Assembly: GCA_002346425.1 (NCBI GenBank)
Contig: DDZS01000077.1
Coordinates: forward strand, 40,989-49,342
Source of the DNA: Alphaproteobacteria bacterium UBA3002
GTDB lineage: Bacteria; Pseudomonadota; Alphaproteobacteria; Rickettsiales; UBA3002
DNA: 8,354 nucleotides
Direction of reading: 5' to 3'
Positions 1 to 5,576 of the stretch are shown one piece after another (position 1 is the stretch's first letter; each line of letters begins with the position of its first letter). Position numbers and translations under genes: made by a program. Below the pieces are notes generated by a model, which did no database searches, had not been told where the DNA came from, and was given only the letters and a program-made list of their open reading frames with translations.

Positions 1-24
1 CTACGACCTTCAGGTTATGAGCCT
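1..24 (-). other. Putative attachment-site core: internal fragment of an initiator tRNA(fMet) gene
   Basis: Read on the minus strand, these bases give an anticodon loop CTCATAA flanked by AGG and CCTGA, followed by AGGTCGTAG. This is the anticodon arm, variable loop and start of the T stem of a bacterial initiator tRNA. The 5' half of the tRNA is missing: upstream of AGG the sequence turns into A-rich phage DNA. The 3' half would continue to the left of the window. A tRNA fragment next to an integrase is the usual sign of an att site created by insertion into a tRNA gene. That this is the phage boundary is inferred; the matching copy at the other prophage end is not in the window. Confidence 0.7.
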
Positions 25-828
25 TTTTGATTTTCTGATTAACATTTTGAAAAATTGAGAGAAATCTAAAATTTTTTTTCTTTTTGTGCCGTAATTGTGA
101 CATTGATATTTCCTAGCTATTTTCATTAAGTTTTTTCCTGTTTCAGTATGAACATATGCATTAACGCTCAACATCATCATTAATAAGGCATATAAAATGA
201 TTGTAAGAACTATAAAATAAACGAGGCCGGTCGCCTCGGTTTGCTGCTCATCTGAAATATCAAATTGGCCGAAAAACAGATAGTACAACAAGCTCAGCAT
301 TAAGGTAATCAATATGGCTGATAAAAAAAGCGGGGTATGTACATCATTTTTCTGAATTAGACCCTTTGCCATCAAACTTTTTCGAGCCGGACCTTCATCA
401 ACAGAGTACCTATCCTCTAGTAATAAAAACATTACTTTTGCCTCATCCGAGGTAAGATCGGCAGAAATTTTAATCAGCATTTCACTTTCCGAATCATCGG
501 AAGCAACCTTCTCTAATAGCGCTCGCCAAATTGCAGCCAAAGACTCGTCATCGTCGCCTACGTCTTGAGCGCTATCCGACCATTTCTCTATTAATAGTAC
601 TTGTTTGTCGGTAGGTGAATTTAAGCCGCTGCTGTTTATTTCTGTTTTTACTGCTTCAACATGCGCGTTTAAATTTTCGCTTCTCTTTTTTCTCCGTGAT
701 TCAGCCCACTCTTGCCCTATATCTTTCGTGATCGGGCCAAATAAATTGGAGATTATTCCAGATTTAGAAGTCTCCTCTATTATTTTTCCTGTCACACTAG
801 GAATATTATTTGTTGGCCCATCAGTCAT
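10..828 (-). CDS. Two-helix membrane protein resembling Abi-alpha (DUF4393); possible phage-exclusion protein
   Basis: A 272-residue protein. The soluble N-terminal part (about 1-160) has the look of the Abi-alpha/DUF4393 family: an amphipathic opening with ISNLFGPITKDIGQEWAE (about 26-43), a charged helix, then DDESLAAIWRALLEKVASDD (93-112) and an ADLTSDEAKVMFLL stretch (123-136). Two strongly hydrophobic segments follow at about 166-187 and 201-222, then a basic tail, so an inner-membrane location is likely. The start codon overlaps the integrase stop (ATGA, 828-825), implying translational coupling. The final codons and the stop lie in the tRNA-derived att core. The gene is more A/T-rich than the replication genes to the right, which fits a separately acquired accessory gene. 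Abi-alpha members are linked to abortive infection; the function here is inferred from family resemblance seen by eye. Confidence 0.6.
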   Translation of the reverse strand: MTDGPTNNIPSVTGKIIEETSKSGIISNLFGPITKDIGQEWAESRRKKRSENLNAHVEAVKTEINSSGLNSPTDKQVLLIEKWSDSAQDVGDDDESLAAIWRALLEKVASDDSESEMLIKISADLTSDEAKVMFLLLEDRYSVDEGPARKSLMAKGLIQKNDVHTPLFLSAILITLMLSLLYYLFFGQFDISDEQQTEATGLVYFIVLTIILYALLMMMLSVNAYVHTETGKNLMKIARKYQCHNYGTKRKKILDFSQFFKMLIRKSKRLIT

Positions 829-1967
829 CCGCCCCCCACTTTCAAATTCGTTAAATTCGTATGTTCTGTTTGCTGCAATGTCATGCGGCGCATTGCATTG
901 AGCTTTTCGGTTTTATCACGATGCGCATATTTTTTGGTGGTGGTGATTTGAGTGTGGCCTAAGATCTCTTGCACCAGATCGATAGGCACGCCTCGCTGTA
1001 TCATCCAACTGGCAGCGGTGTGGCGCAGATCGTGAAAGCGAAAATCCTCTATCTTGGCTGCTGTGCAGGCGGTACGAAATGCTTTCTTGAATGAGTCTTG
1101 GATAGGCTCGCCGCGAAAGGTGAACACGTAATCGCTTTGATTAACCGTATAGATCATCGGCTTGCCGGTCGCGTCTTTTATCATGCGCCTTTTGCGATAC
1201 TGAGGGCGCCCGCGCAGCCCTTCAAGAAGATCGGCCAGCTCGTCCGTAATGGGCAGTTCGAGCAACTTCCCACCAGGTATGTTCGATTTGATACGGAATC
1301 GAATCTCTCGATGCTTGAGATCGACGTCTGACCATTTTAAGCCAGTAATGTTTGATAGGCGCACACCAGTAAGCAGTGCAAAACGAATGACGGGCTTTAG
1401 ATGATCCGCCGCCTTCTCTATCAATGTCTCCGCTTCGTCGCTTGTAATCCATCGCGTGCGCGCCTCGGGTTGCCGCAACCGATGTTCGCGGAAATTGATA
1501 GCGCCAATTTGCGCCTCCCATTTATCGCGTGCCAGGTGGAAGATTTTTCGAAATGTTTCCATCTCTCGATTGATTGTTGTATCGGATACCAGGCGCCGGC
1601 CATCTTCATTGACTAAAACGCGCCGCGCGGACACATAGCCGTTGATTTCCTTATTGCCGATAGCATCAAGGTACTTGCCGCCACCAAAATGGGCGATTAA
1701 ATGCGCACAGTGAGTGCGTACCGTTTTATATGACTTTAGAAACTGCGCATGCTCTAGCAGATATTTACCGCATGCTATATCCAGAGTGATTCGATCCTTA
1801 GCTTGCCCGAAATGCTTTGTCTTTAGCGCCTTACTGCGCAACTCTGCGATGATGCTTTTAGCTGTCGCGAGGCAATCAGTCTCTGTGCTTCCTCGAAACC
1901 GATGACCGTCGAGCGTGAAGTCGTACCAGTAGTAGGGCGATCCTTTTCTTTTCCGGGGCCTAGACAC
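825..1967 (-). CDS. int: Tyrosine-type site-specific integrase
   Basis: A 380-residue phage integrase that catalyses recombination between phage and chromosomal att sites. The N-terminus (about 10-45) has the arm-binding-type opening SPYYWYDFTLDG, a SAM-like core-binding domain spans about 60-165, and the catalytic domain about 170-360. All catalytic residues are visible: R203 in TGVRLSNITGL, K234 in the beta-hairpin (PGGKLLELP), H312 and R315 in FHDLRHTAAS, H338 in EILGH, and nucleophile Y347 in TTTKKYAH. The length is normal and the gene looks intact. The start is GTG; an in-frame TAA lies just upstream, so no longer protein is possible. Its first 145 bases overlap the end of the preceding HTH gene in another frame, and its stop overlaps the start of the Abi-alpha-like gene. 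It points towards the att core, as expected for the left end of a prophage. Confidence 0.96.
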   Translation of the reverse strand: MSRPRKRKGSPYYWYDFTLDGHRFRGSTETDCLATAKSIIAELRSKALKTKHFGQAKDRITLDIACGKYLLEHAQFLKSYKTVRTHCAHLIAHFGGGKYLDAIGNKEINGYVSARRVLVNEDGRRLVSDTTINREMETFRKIFHLARDKWEAQIGAINFREHRLRQPEARTRWITSDEAETLIEKAADHLKPVIRFALLTGVRLSNITGLKWSDVDLKHREIRFRIKSNIPGGKLLELPITDELADLLEGLRGRPQYRKRRMIKDATGKPMIYTVNQSDYVFTFRGEPIQDSFKKAFRTACTAAKIEDFRFHDLRHTAASWMIQRGVPIDLVQEILGHTQITTTKKYAHRDKTEKLNAMRRMTLQQTEHTNLTNLKVGGG

Positions 1968-2131
1968 GGCGCAGGCTCTCGCAGTTTGTTAATACAGGCT
2001 TGCAAGTCTGCAATAGCATATTTTTTCCGCTTTCCAATTCGTACAAAAGACAGCGCCAGAGCATTAAAGACCTTCTCGCCTACCCCAAGCATCTGCATGG
2101 CTTCATTTTTTGAATAAAGGAGTTGCTGCAT
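1823..2131 (-). CDS. Small helix-turn-helix DNA-binding protein, excisionase/AlpA-like
   Basis: About 102 residues from ATG 2131, chosen because GGTGG sits 5 bases upstream; TTG 2143 and GTG 2140 are in-frame alternatives with poorer signals. Residues 1-55 read like a MerR/HTH_17-type domain: YSKNEAMQMLGVGEKVFNAL for the helix-turn-helix, then a wing VRIGKRKKYAIADLQACINKL that ends in a recognisable YxxxDLxxxI motif. Such proteins upstream of int usually act as excisionase or as int regulators. The remaining 45 or so residues are read from DNA that also encodes the integrase N-terminus in a different frame, are rich in Gly, Pro and Arg, and look non-domain. The functional protein may therefore be just the N-terminal 60 residues, or the gene may have lost its original stop by a frameshift. 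Confidence 0.65.
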   Translation of the reverse strand: MQQLLYSKNEAMQMLGVGEKVFNALALSFVRIGKRKKYAIADLQACINKLREPAPCLGPGKEKDRPTTGTTSRSTVIGFEEAQRLIASRQLKASSQSCAVRR

Positions 2132-2141
2132 TATGTCCACC

Positions 2142-2156
2142 AAATTACTCTATTAG
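2142..2156 (-). promoter_or_regulatory. Operator-like element, copy 1 (upstream of the HTH/int genes)
   Basis: Minus-strand CTAATAGAGTAATTT, 10 bases upstream of the likely ATG of the HTH gene. It fits the shared pattern CTAWTAG-WK-TAWTTT found again at 2487-2501 and 4140-4154, each time upstream of a minus-strand gene. No good -35 box stands in front of this copy, so the likeness is not merely that of a promoter. Binding by a phage regulator is inferred. Confidence 0.4.
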
Positions 2157-2162
2157 TGCATG

Positions 2163-2480
2163 TTATGCGCTGGCATGTGCCGCAATCTTGCGGAAACGCG
2201 GGGTTTTGGGTTGACGGTTTTCCTCCATAAGTGTAAACGGCTTAGGTGATTTCATGAATTTAGCGGGAATTTTGCTGAATTCGTACCAATCCCATGGCAT
2301 GACATAGCCGTTGGTTTTGTGCATGATTTCATACCGCACTTTGGTGCTAGGGTCTTTTTTCCCTTTTGCTAAAGCGCTGTAATATGAGACGGATCGCTTC
2401 GGTTCCATCTCCGCTAATTGCTGGAGCGTGGTTTTTGTAGCGGTTAAAAATTGATTGAAACGAACGGTACTAACAAGCAT
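2163..2480 (-). CDS. Cro/CI-type helix-turn-helix regulator
   Basis: A 105-residue protein. Residues about 8-65 look like a degenerate lambda-repressor-type HTH: FNQFLTATKTTLQQLAEM (helices 1-2), SVSYYSALAKGKKDPS (recognition helix and turn) and VRYEIMHKTNGYVMPWDWYEF. The closing pattern resembles the IYEATGGxVTPNDWF ending common in small prophage Cro-like repressors. The C-terminal 35 residues are basic and proline-containing, without a known domain. It is the first gene of the leftward set (this gene, HTH protein, integrase, Abi-alpha-like gene) and lies divergent to the XRE gene at 2541. The position matches a lysogeny regulator, but the small size is more Cro-like, so which of the two divergent proteins is the main repressor is undecided. 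Its start codon coincides with the predicted transcription start, with no ribosome binding site. Confidence 0.65.
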   Translation of the reverse strand: MLVSTVRFNQFLTATKTTLQQLAEMEPKRSVSYYSALAKGKKDPSTKVRYEIMHKTNGYVMPWDWYEFSKIPAKFMKSPKPFTLMEENRQPKTPRFRKIAAHASA

Positions 2481-2486
2481 GGCCGC

Positions 2487-2515
2487 AAAATAAACTATTA
2501 GAGCAATTTTGTCAA
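2487..2515 (-). promoter_or_regulatory. Strong leftward promoter with operator-like copy 2; probable leaderless transcript
   Basis: On the minus strand TTGACA (2515-2510), a 17-base spacer and TATTTT (2492-2487) make a near-consensus sigma70 promoter. A start site 7 bases past the -10 box would fall on the A of the ATG at 2480, so the mRNA would have no leader, as known for lambda cI made from PRM. The spacer and -10 contain CTAATAGTTTATTTT (2501-2487), the second copy of the 15-base element, so a bound regulator would cover the -10 region. Confidence 0.6.
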
Positions 2516-2540
2516 ATGCGTTTTACACTGGCGGTATAAT

Positions 2541-2972
2541 TTGAAGCTAAGATTAAAAGAGCTACGAAAAGCTCGAAATTTAAACCAAGACATTGTAGCG
2601 GCGGCGATTGGCAAAACTACGGGGCATTATTCCGGTATCGAACGCGGCGAAAAAAACCTCTATTTTGAAGATGCGGTTAAGATCGCGCAATGCTTCCAAT
2701 GCTCGCTTGATGAATTGGTTGATAGCGAGGCGGGGCCGCATCTCGTTTCCAATAACCCTAACCCTGTCACCGTCGATAAAGACTTGTTGATGCTAGCCGG
2801 TGAGGTCGTGTCGGAGTTGATTGATCAAGGCGTTGTCGATGCGGGTCGATGCGGGTTTTGGGATTCGGTTGTGGCTGTCTATGCAGCCGCGTTGGAAATG
2901 AAAGAGGCACGCGGTAGCGTAAGCGTGCCAGTTTTAACCGCAAAATGGGTGCAGGGCCATGACAAGCAATGA
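2541..2972 (+). CDS. XRE-family helix-turn-helix transcriptional regulator
   Basis: A 143-residue protein. Residues 2-60 form a classical Cro/CI HTH: LRLKELRKARNLNQDIVAAA (helices 1-2), KTTGHYSGIERGEKN (recognition helix with the IERG signature) and FEDAVKIAQCFQCSLDELVD (helices 4-5). The rest (about 75-130) is a small alpha-helical domain of unknown role with no peptidase (Ser/Lys LexA-type) motif, so control by RecA-driven self-cleavage is unlikely. The start is TTG; the frame has no better start and the domain begins right there. A TATAAT (2535-2540) directly abuts the TTG, too close to serve as this gene's -10 unless translation starts elsewhere; GGCGG at 2530-2534 is a possible weak ribosome binding site. 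It is divergent to the Cro-like gene and overlaps the next gene by 14 bases. Confidence 0.85.
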   Translation: MKLRLKELRKARNLNQDIVAAAIGKTTGHYSGIERGEKNLYFEDAVKIAQCFQCSLDELVDSEAGPHLVSNNPNPVTVDKDLLMLAGEVVSELIDQGVVDAGRCGFWDSVVAVYAAALEMKEARGSVSVPVLTAKWVQGHDKQ

Positions 2973-3348
2973 TCGCGAAACCATTAAAGCTATCGCTCGG
3001 GATCTGCTTCCAGCACCCCGTAAACGCAGTGCTCCACCTTATCTAATTTTGGGCCTAGCAATACTGCTATGTGGTATAGCGGCGATCCCGTTACTGTCAC
3101 GCGAGATATGGATTGCTAACGATAATTCAACGACAATCATTCAAACGAAAACCATCACCGCCACACCCGCTTTAAGGCAATGGGGTGAACTGACACGCGA
3201 GGAACGTGACGCTATTAAAGCCGAGGCGCGCCTACGCTTTCCACGCATTGAAAACATCGGTGAAGGGGTAAGTTGGAAGCCTGTTTCCGAGTGGATGGCG
3301 GAAGAAAAAGGCGTTGCGGTCAGTAATGTTCGCGATTTATTTCGATAA
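2959..3348 (+). CDS. Single-pass membrane protein of unknown function
   Basis: A 129-residue protein. A basic N-terminal segment ending in APRKRS (about 19-24) precedes one hydrophobic helix at about 28-47 (PPYLILGLAILLCGIAAIPLL). A polar threonine-rich linker follows, then a C-terminal charged domain with LTREERDAIKAEARLRFP (78-95) and SWKPVSEWMAEEKGVAVSNVRDLFR (105-129), which could fold as a small helical, HTH-like unit. The positive residues before the helix suggest the N-terminus stays in the cytoplasm. The ATG overlaps the end of the XRE gene, so both are co-translated. I do not recognise the family. Co-expression with a lysogeny regulator would suit a lysogenic-conversion or superinfection-exclusion role, but nothing in the sequence proves it. 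Its last 12 bases overlap the end of the convergent methyltransferase gene. Confidence 0.75.
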   Translation: MTSNDRETIKAIARDLLPAPRKRSAPPYLILGLAILLCGIAAIPLLSREIWIANDNSTTIIQTKTITATPALRQWGELTREERDAIKAEARLRFPRIENIGEGVSWKPVSEWMAEEKGVAVSNVRDLFR

Positions 3349-4098
3349 GATTGCTCTACCTAATTCCTCGATAATTTGCGGCACCACGGCGTTGCCTAAG
3401 CACTGCAATCGGTGAATCCTATAGGGTATCCCATCATCAGCTCGGCAAAGCATGGGTGTGTGTATAGCGGATCGCTCTCGCAAATCCTCAATCCCTCTGA
3501 CATTTTCGAGCCACGAAAATGCTGGCTTCCTCGATAGCGGTTGCGCACTGAGCCTTTGCCTTCGCTGGCCACGAGGGTAGGAATAGAGAAAGAGCCTTTC
3601 TCGTAGGTGAATGGCACCCACGGCGCGAGCTGGAATAATGTGCCATTCCGCATCATACCCGATCTGCCAGAGATCGCGCAGGACGGTAGCAAGGCCTCGA
3701 CTTCGCAGGAGCGCCACGTTTTCGGCAAGCAGCTCCGCACCGCTTTCGATGAGGAGGCGGAGCATTTCGCTCCATAACCCACTGCGCTCCCCTGCCAATC
3801 CGCGTGCGTTTCGCTTGGCTGCGCTAATATCTTGGCAGGGGAATCCACCGCAAATAAGGTTAATTGTACCACGATATAATTCCTTTCCATCTGCAAGCAG
3901 CGCTTGACTTTCACGCTCATAACGCAATGTGCGCACATCCTGAGCAATTGGCACTTGCGGCCAGTTTTTTAATAACACGCGCCGGGCATATTCTTCGATC
4001 TCGCAAAATGCCACCGTTTCGAAGCCAGCCCGCTCTAACCCAAGACTAAATCCGCCGATGCCGGAGAATAAGTCTAAAACGGTCGGGTTACTGTGCAT
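3337..4098 (-). CDS. DNA (cytosine-5) methyltransferase, short phage type
   Basis: Transfers a methyl group from S-adenosylmethionine to C5 of cytosine in a specific DNA site. Motifs in order: I DLFSGIGGFSLG (9-20), IV GGFPCQDIS with catalytic C88 (84-92), VI AENV (125-128), VIII HLRERLF (164-170), and IX/X LQCLGNAVVPQII (231-243). The target-recognition region between VIII and IX is only about 60 residues, so the whole enzyme (253 residues) is shorter than typical host C5 methyltransferases but normal for phage ones. ATG 4098 is preferred over ATG 4113 because GGAAG lies 8 bases before it and nothing suitable precedes 4113. No restriction endonuclease is next to it, so it is probably an orphan enzyme that protects phage DNA or alters regulation. 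It runs against the flanking genes, which suggests a separately inserted accessory gene with its own promoter. Confidence 0.95.
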   Translation of the reverse strand: MHSNPTVLDLFSGIGGFSLGLERAGFETVAFCEIEEYARRVLLKNWPQVPIAQDVRTLRYERESQALLADGKELYRGTINLICGGFPCQDISAAKRNARGLAGERSGLWSEMLRLLIESGAELLAENVALLRSRGLATVLRDLWQIGYDAEWHIIPARAVGAIHLRERLFLYSYPRGQRRQRLSAQPLSRKPAFSWLENVRGIEDLRERSAIHTPMLCRADDGIPYRIHRLQCLGNAVVPQIIEELGRAILSK

Positions 4099-4139
4099 CT
4101 GACGATCTTCCATAAAGTGCCATACACAGGAAGTGGCAT

Positions 4140-4154
4140 AAAATACACTAATAG
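4140..4154 (-). promoter_or_regulatory. Operator-like element, copy 3 (upstream of the C5-methyltransferase)
   Basis: Minus-strand CTATTAGTGTATTTT, agreeing at 13 of 15 positions with the copy over the Cro-like promoter and ending, like it, in a possible -10 TATTTT. It is about 40 bases upstream of the preferred methyltransferase start. The plus strand contains ACTAATAGT, a perfect 9-base odd palindrome. Binding and promoter function are inferred. Confidence 0.4.
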
Positions 4155-4166
4155 TAAAATTAAAGT

Positions 4167-4193
4167 TTGACTAAAATACTCTCTGAGTATATT
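4167..4193 (+). promoter_or_regulatory. Candidate promoter of the rightward early operon with internal operator palindrome
   Basis: TTGACT (4167-4172) and TATATT (4188-4193) are separated by 15 bases, slightly short. Between and overlapping them is ATACTC-TCT-GAGTAT (4176-4190), a perfect palindrome with 6-base arms. A repressor dimer there would block the promoter. This is the only promoter-like sequence in the gap before the operon's first gene. The remaining bases from 4099 to 4234 are A/T-rich without further recognisable signals apart from a strong ribosome binding site, AGGGAGG (4224-4230). Confidence 0.5.
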
Positions 4194-4234
4194 TCTCTAT
4201 AAAAATAAGCCATTAAAATAATTAGGGAGGTATC

Positions 4235-4399
4235 ATGTTACACGGGAGTCAATTTTTAGATCTAAGCAGTAAGTTATTGCTGCTAATCGTGGCGGCGGCG
4301 CTGCTTAACGTCATTCTGATGAATTTTCTGTTTTTCCCTGAATGCAATCGCATTACGGGCGACTGCTTTCTCATCCAACATTTGTGGGGTGCACAATGA
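4235..4399 (+). CDS. Small single-pass membrane protein, first gene of the early operon
   Basis: A 54-residue protein too short for many gene callers, but with an excellent ribosome binding site (AGGGAGG, 4 bases before ATG) and an ATGA overlap with the next gene. Residues about 14-35 (LLLLIVAAALLNVILMNFLFF) are a clear membrane helix. A short tail carries two cysteines, C37 and C44, flanking a polar NRITGD loop, and could form a disulfide if it faces the periplasm. I do not recognise it. Small membrane proteins made first in an early operon are often host-takeover or exclusion factors, but that is only an idea here. Confidence 0.72.
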   Translation: MLHGSQFLDLSSKLLLLIVAAALLNVILMNFLFFPECNRITGDCFLIQHLWGAQ

Positions 4400-4650
4400 G
4401 CGTGACATCTCCAAATAATCGTATGGCAGTCATCGAGCAAAACCGTTCGGCGGCAAAGTCTACCATTTCACCTAGCACCAATTTCACCACCGTCGATTAC
4501 GACGAAAGCACTGGCGCGTTTGCCGTGCGCTGCAATGGCGAGGTTATGGAGTGGTTTCCTACCCGACAAGCGGCGATTGCTTTTGCCAATGAGCATGATC
4601 ACGTGAGTCGCGCCAAGCTTTGTGGCGAAGATGCGGATGCCTCGGCATGA
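4396..4650 (+). CDS. Small conserved-looking phage protein of unknown function
   Basis: An 84-residue protein starting at the ATG inside the ATGA overlap with the membrane-protein gene; the open frame extends upstream, but the overlap and GGGGTG 7 bases before it favour this start. The N-terminal 30 residues are Ser/Thr/Asn-rich and probably disordered. Residues about 31-70 (FTTVDYDESTGAFAVRCNGEVMEWFPTRQAAIAFANEH) read as a three-stranded sheet followed by a helix, loosely like the DUF2188 type of fold (strands plus a TRQAAIA-like helix). The likeness is by eye only. It has no catalytic motif. It belongs to the early operon and overlaps the next gene by about 20 bases. Confidence 0.65.
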   Translation: MSVTSPNNRMAVIEQNRSAAKSTISPSTNFTTVDYDESTGAFAVRCNGEVMEWFPTRQAAIAFANEHDHVSRAKLCGEDADASA

Positions 4651-5083
4651 TGTTACGCGGTTACCAGATGGCAGAGCCTACGGGTGCGATTCCCAGCCGA
4701 CAGTGGGTAGCCGCGCAAAAGCGTCGCACGCGCATGATGATCATTATGGCGAAGATAGCGAAATCCGGCCCTATGTCGCGCTTTGGCGTGCCGTGCTTAC
4801 GCAACAGATCCAAGATGCCAAAAGCCGCAAAACCAAGCCAGAGGCGTTTTATTACCGTCACCGCGCCGAATTCTGGCTTTTCGATAATGTCGATGACTTC
4901 GAGATGGTGTGCGAAATGGCGGGACTTGATCCCGAAGCCACGCGCCGAAAGTTACTGGAAGCCCGAGAACGCGGGTATGCGTGGCACTCTGGCCCCTTAC
5001 CGCCTACCCGCACCGAACCTCGCCCCGCGCGGCGGTCAGTAAAGGAGCGCCGACGTGTTTGCCAAATCGCTTTTGAGTTCTGA
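4631..5083 (+). CDS. Conserved phage early protein of unknown function
   Basis: About 150 residues. The start is uncertain: GTG 4622, ATG 4631 and ATG 4637 are in frame, all overlapping the preceding gene; GAAG 6 bases before 4637 makes that a fair alternative. After a polar, histidine-rich N-terminus comes a helical core: LWRAVLTQQIQDAKSRK, HRAEFWLFDNVDDFEMVCEMAGLDPEATRRKLLEARERG. A helix, then a WL...DF..VC..AGLDP..VRR pattern, is common in short hypothetical proteins of alphaproteobacterial prophages, where the last part looks like a small helix-turn-helix. Basic Arg-rich residues at the end fit nucleic-acid binding. No enzyme motif is seen. The end overlaps the next gene by 29 bases. Confidence 0.72.
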   Translation: MRMPRHDVTRLPDGRAYGCDSQPTVGSRAKASHAHDDHYGEDSEIRPYVALWRAVLTQQIQDAKSRKTKPEAFYYRHRAEFWLFDNVDDFEMVCEMAGLDPEATRRKLLEARERGYAWHSGPLPPTRTEPRPARRSVKERRRVCQIAFEF

Positions 5084-5576
5084 GATGCAGCCCGCTTTCT
5101 TCTACGATATGGAAAGTGTACGCGCGACCTTTCTTAGCGAATTGCAGCAAGGCAATGCTAAGCACTGCCCATGCTGCGACCGGCATGCGCAGATTTACCG
5201 CCGTAAACTGCATGCAAGCATGGCGTGCCAGCTCATTCGCCTATACGCGCTAGGCGGTGCAAACGAATTTATTCATGCCAGCCGGTTGATCATGCCGAGC
5301 ATGGTGGGCATTGGCGACTTTTCCAAATGCAAATATTGGGGCCTCATCCTGCCCAAGGATAAAGCCATCTACGATACCGATGTGGCAAGCAAAGCTACGG
5401 GGTTTTGGCGCATGACGTCGCTCGGCGAACAGTTCGTGCGGGGTGAAATCAGCATCCCGCGCGAAATGTTTGTCTTTAACGACGAAGTGCTGGGCCACAG
5501 TGACGCATCGACAACCATTACCCAGGCGCTCGGCGATAAGTTCAATTACGACGAGCTAATGGCGGGGCATCTATGA
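5055..5576 (+). CDS. Conserved phage protein with a CPCC cysteine motif, unknown function
   Basis: A 173-residue protein starting at GTG 5055, which has a good ribosome binding site (AAAGGAG, about 8 bases upstream). Near residue 38 is HCPCCDRHAQIYRRKLHASMACQLIRLY: a tight CPCC knuckle and a basic helix, as in a small zinc- or nucleic-acid-binding head. The middle and C-terminal parts (SKCKYWGLILPK, KATGFWRMTSLGEQFVRGEISIPREMFVFNDEVLG) look like a winged-helix fold. I recall the same layout, CxCC-YRRKL then WGL then GxWRxTxxGxxFxxGxxxxPxxxxxYNDEVL, in uncharacterised phage proteins. Its place in the replication operon suggests a DNA-linked role, but this is not shown. The stop forms an ATGA overlap with the next gene. 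Confidence 0.78.
   Translation: MFAKSLLSSEMQPAFFYDMESVRATFLSELQQGNAKHCPCCDRHAQIYRRKLHASMACQLIRLYALGGANEFIHASRLIMPSMVGIGDFSKCKYWGLILPKDKAIYDTDVASKATGFWRMTSLGEQFVRGEISIPREMFVFNDEVLGHSDASTTITQALGDKFNYDELMAGHL

Noticed and set aside
55..90. T-rich tract resembling a terminator near the left end
   Set aside because: It is the lysine-rich coding part of the Abi-alpha-like gene and no stem precedes it on either strand.
1222..1521. 99-codon minus-strand frame and similar frames within int
   Set aside because: These are alternative frames of the integrase gene, whose catalytic motifs are complete in the chosen frame.
2180..2193. Palindrome CCGCAA-TC-TTGCGG
   Set aside because: It lies inside the end of the Cro-like gene, has a 2-base loop too small for an RNA hairpin, and is not followed by a T-run; it could be a chance dyad.
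3396..3947. 183-codon open frame on the minus strand
   Set aside because: It lies wholly inside the C5-methyltransferase gene in another frame and shows no domain; the methyltransferase motifs settle which frame is real.
4620..5042. 140-codon plus-strand frame
   Set aside because: It overlaps almost completely with the frame of the 4631-5083 gene, which has the better amino-acid pattern and fits the operon overlaps.
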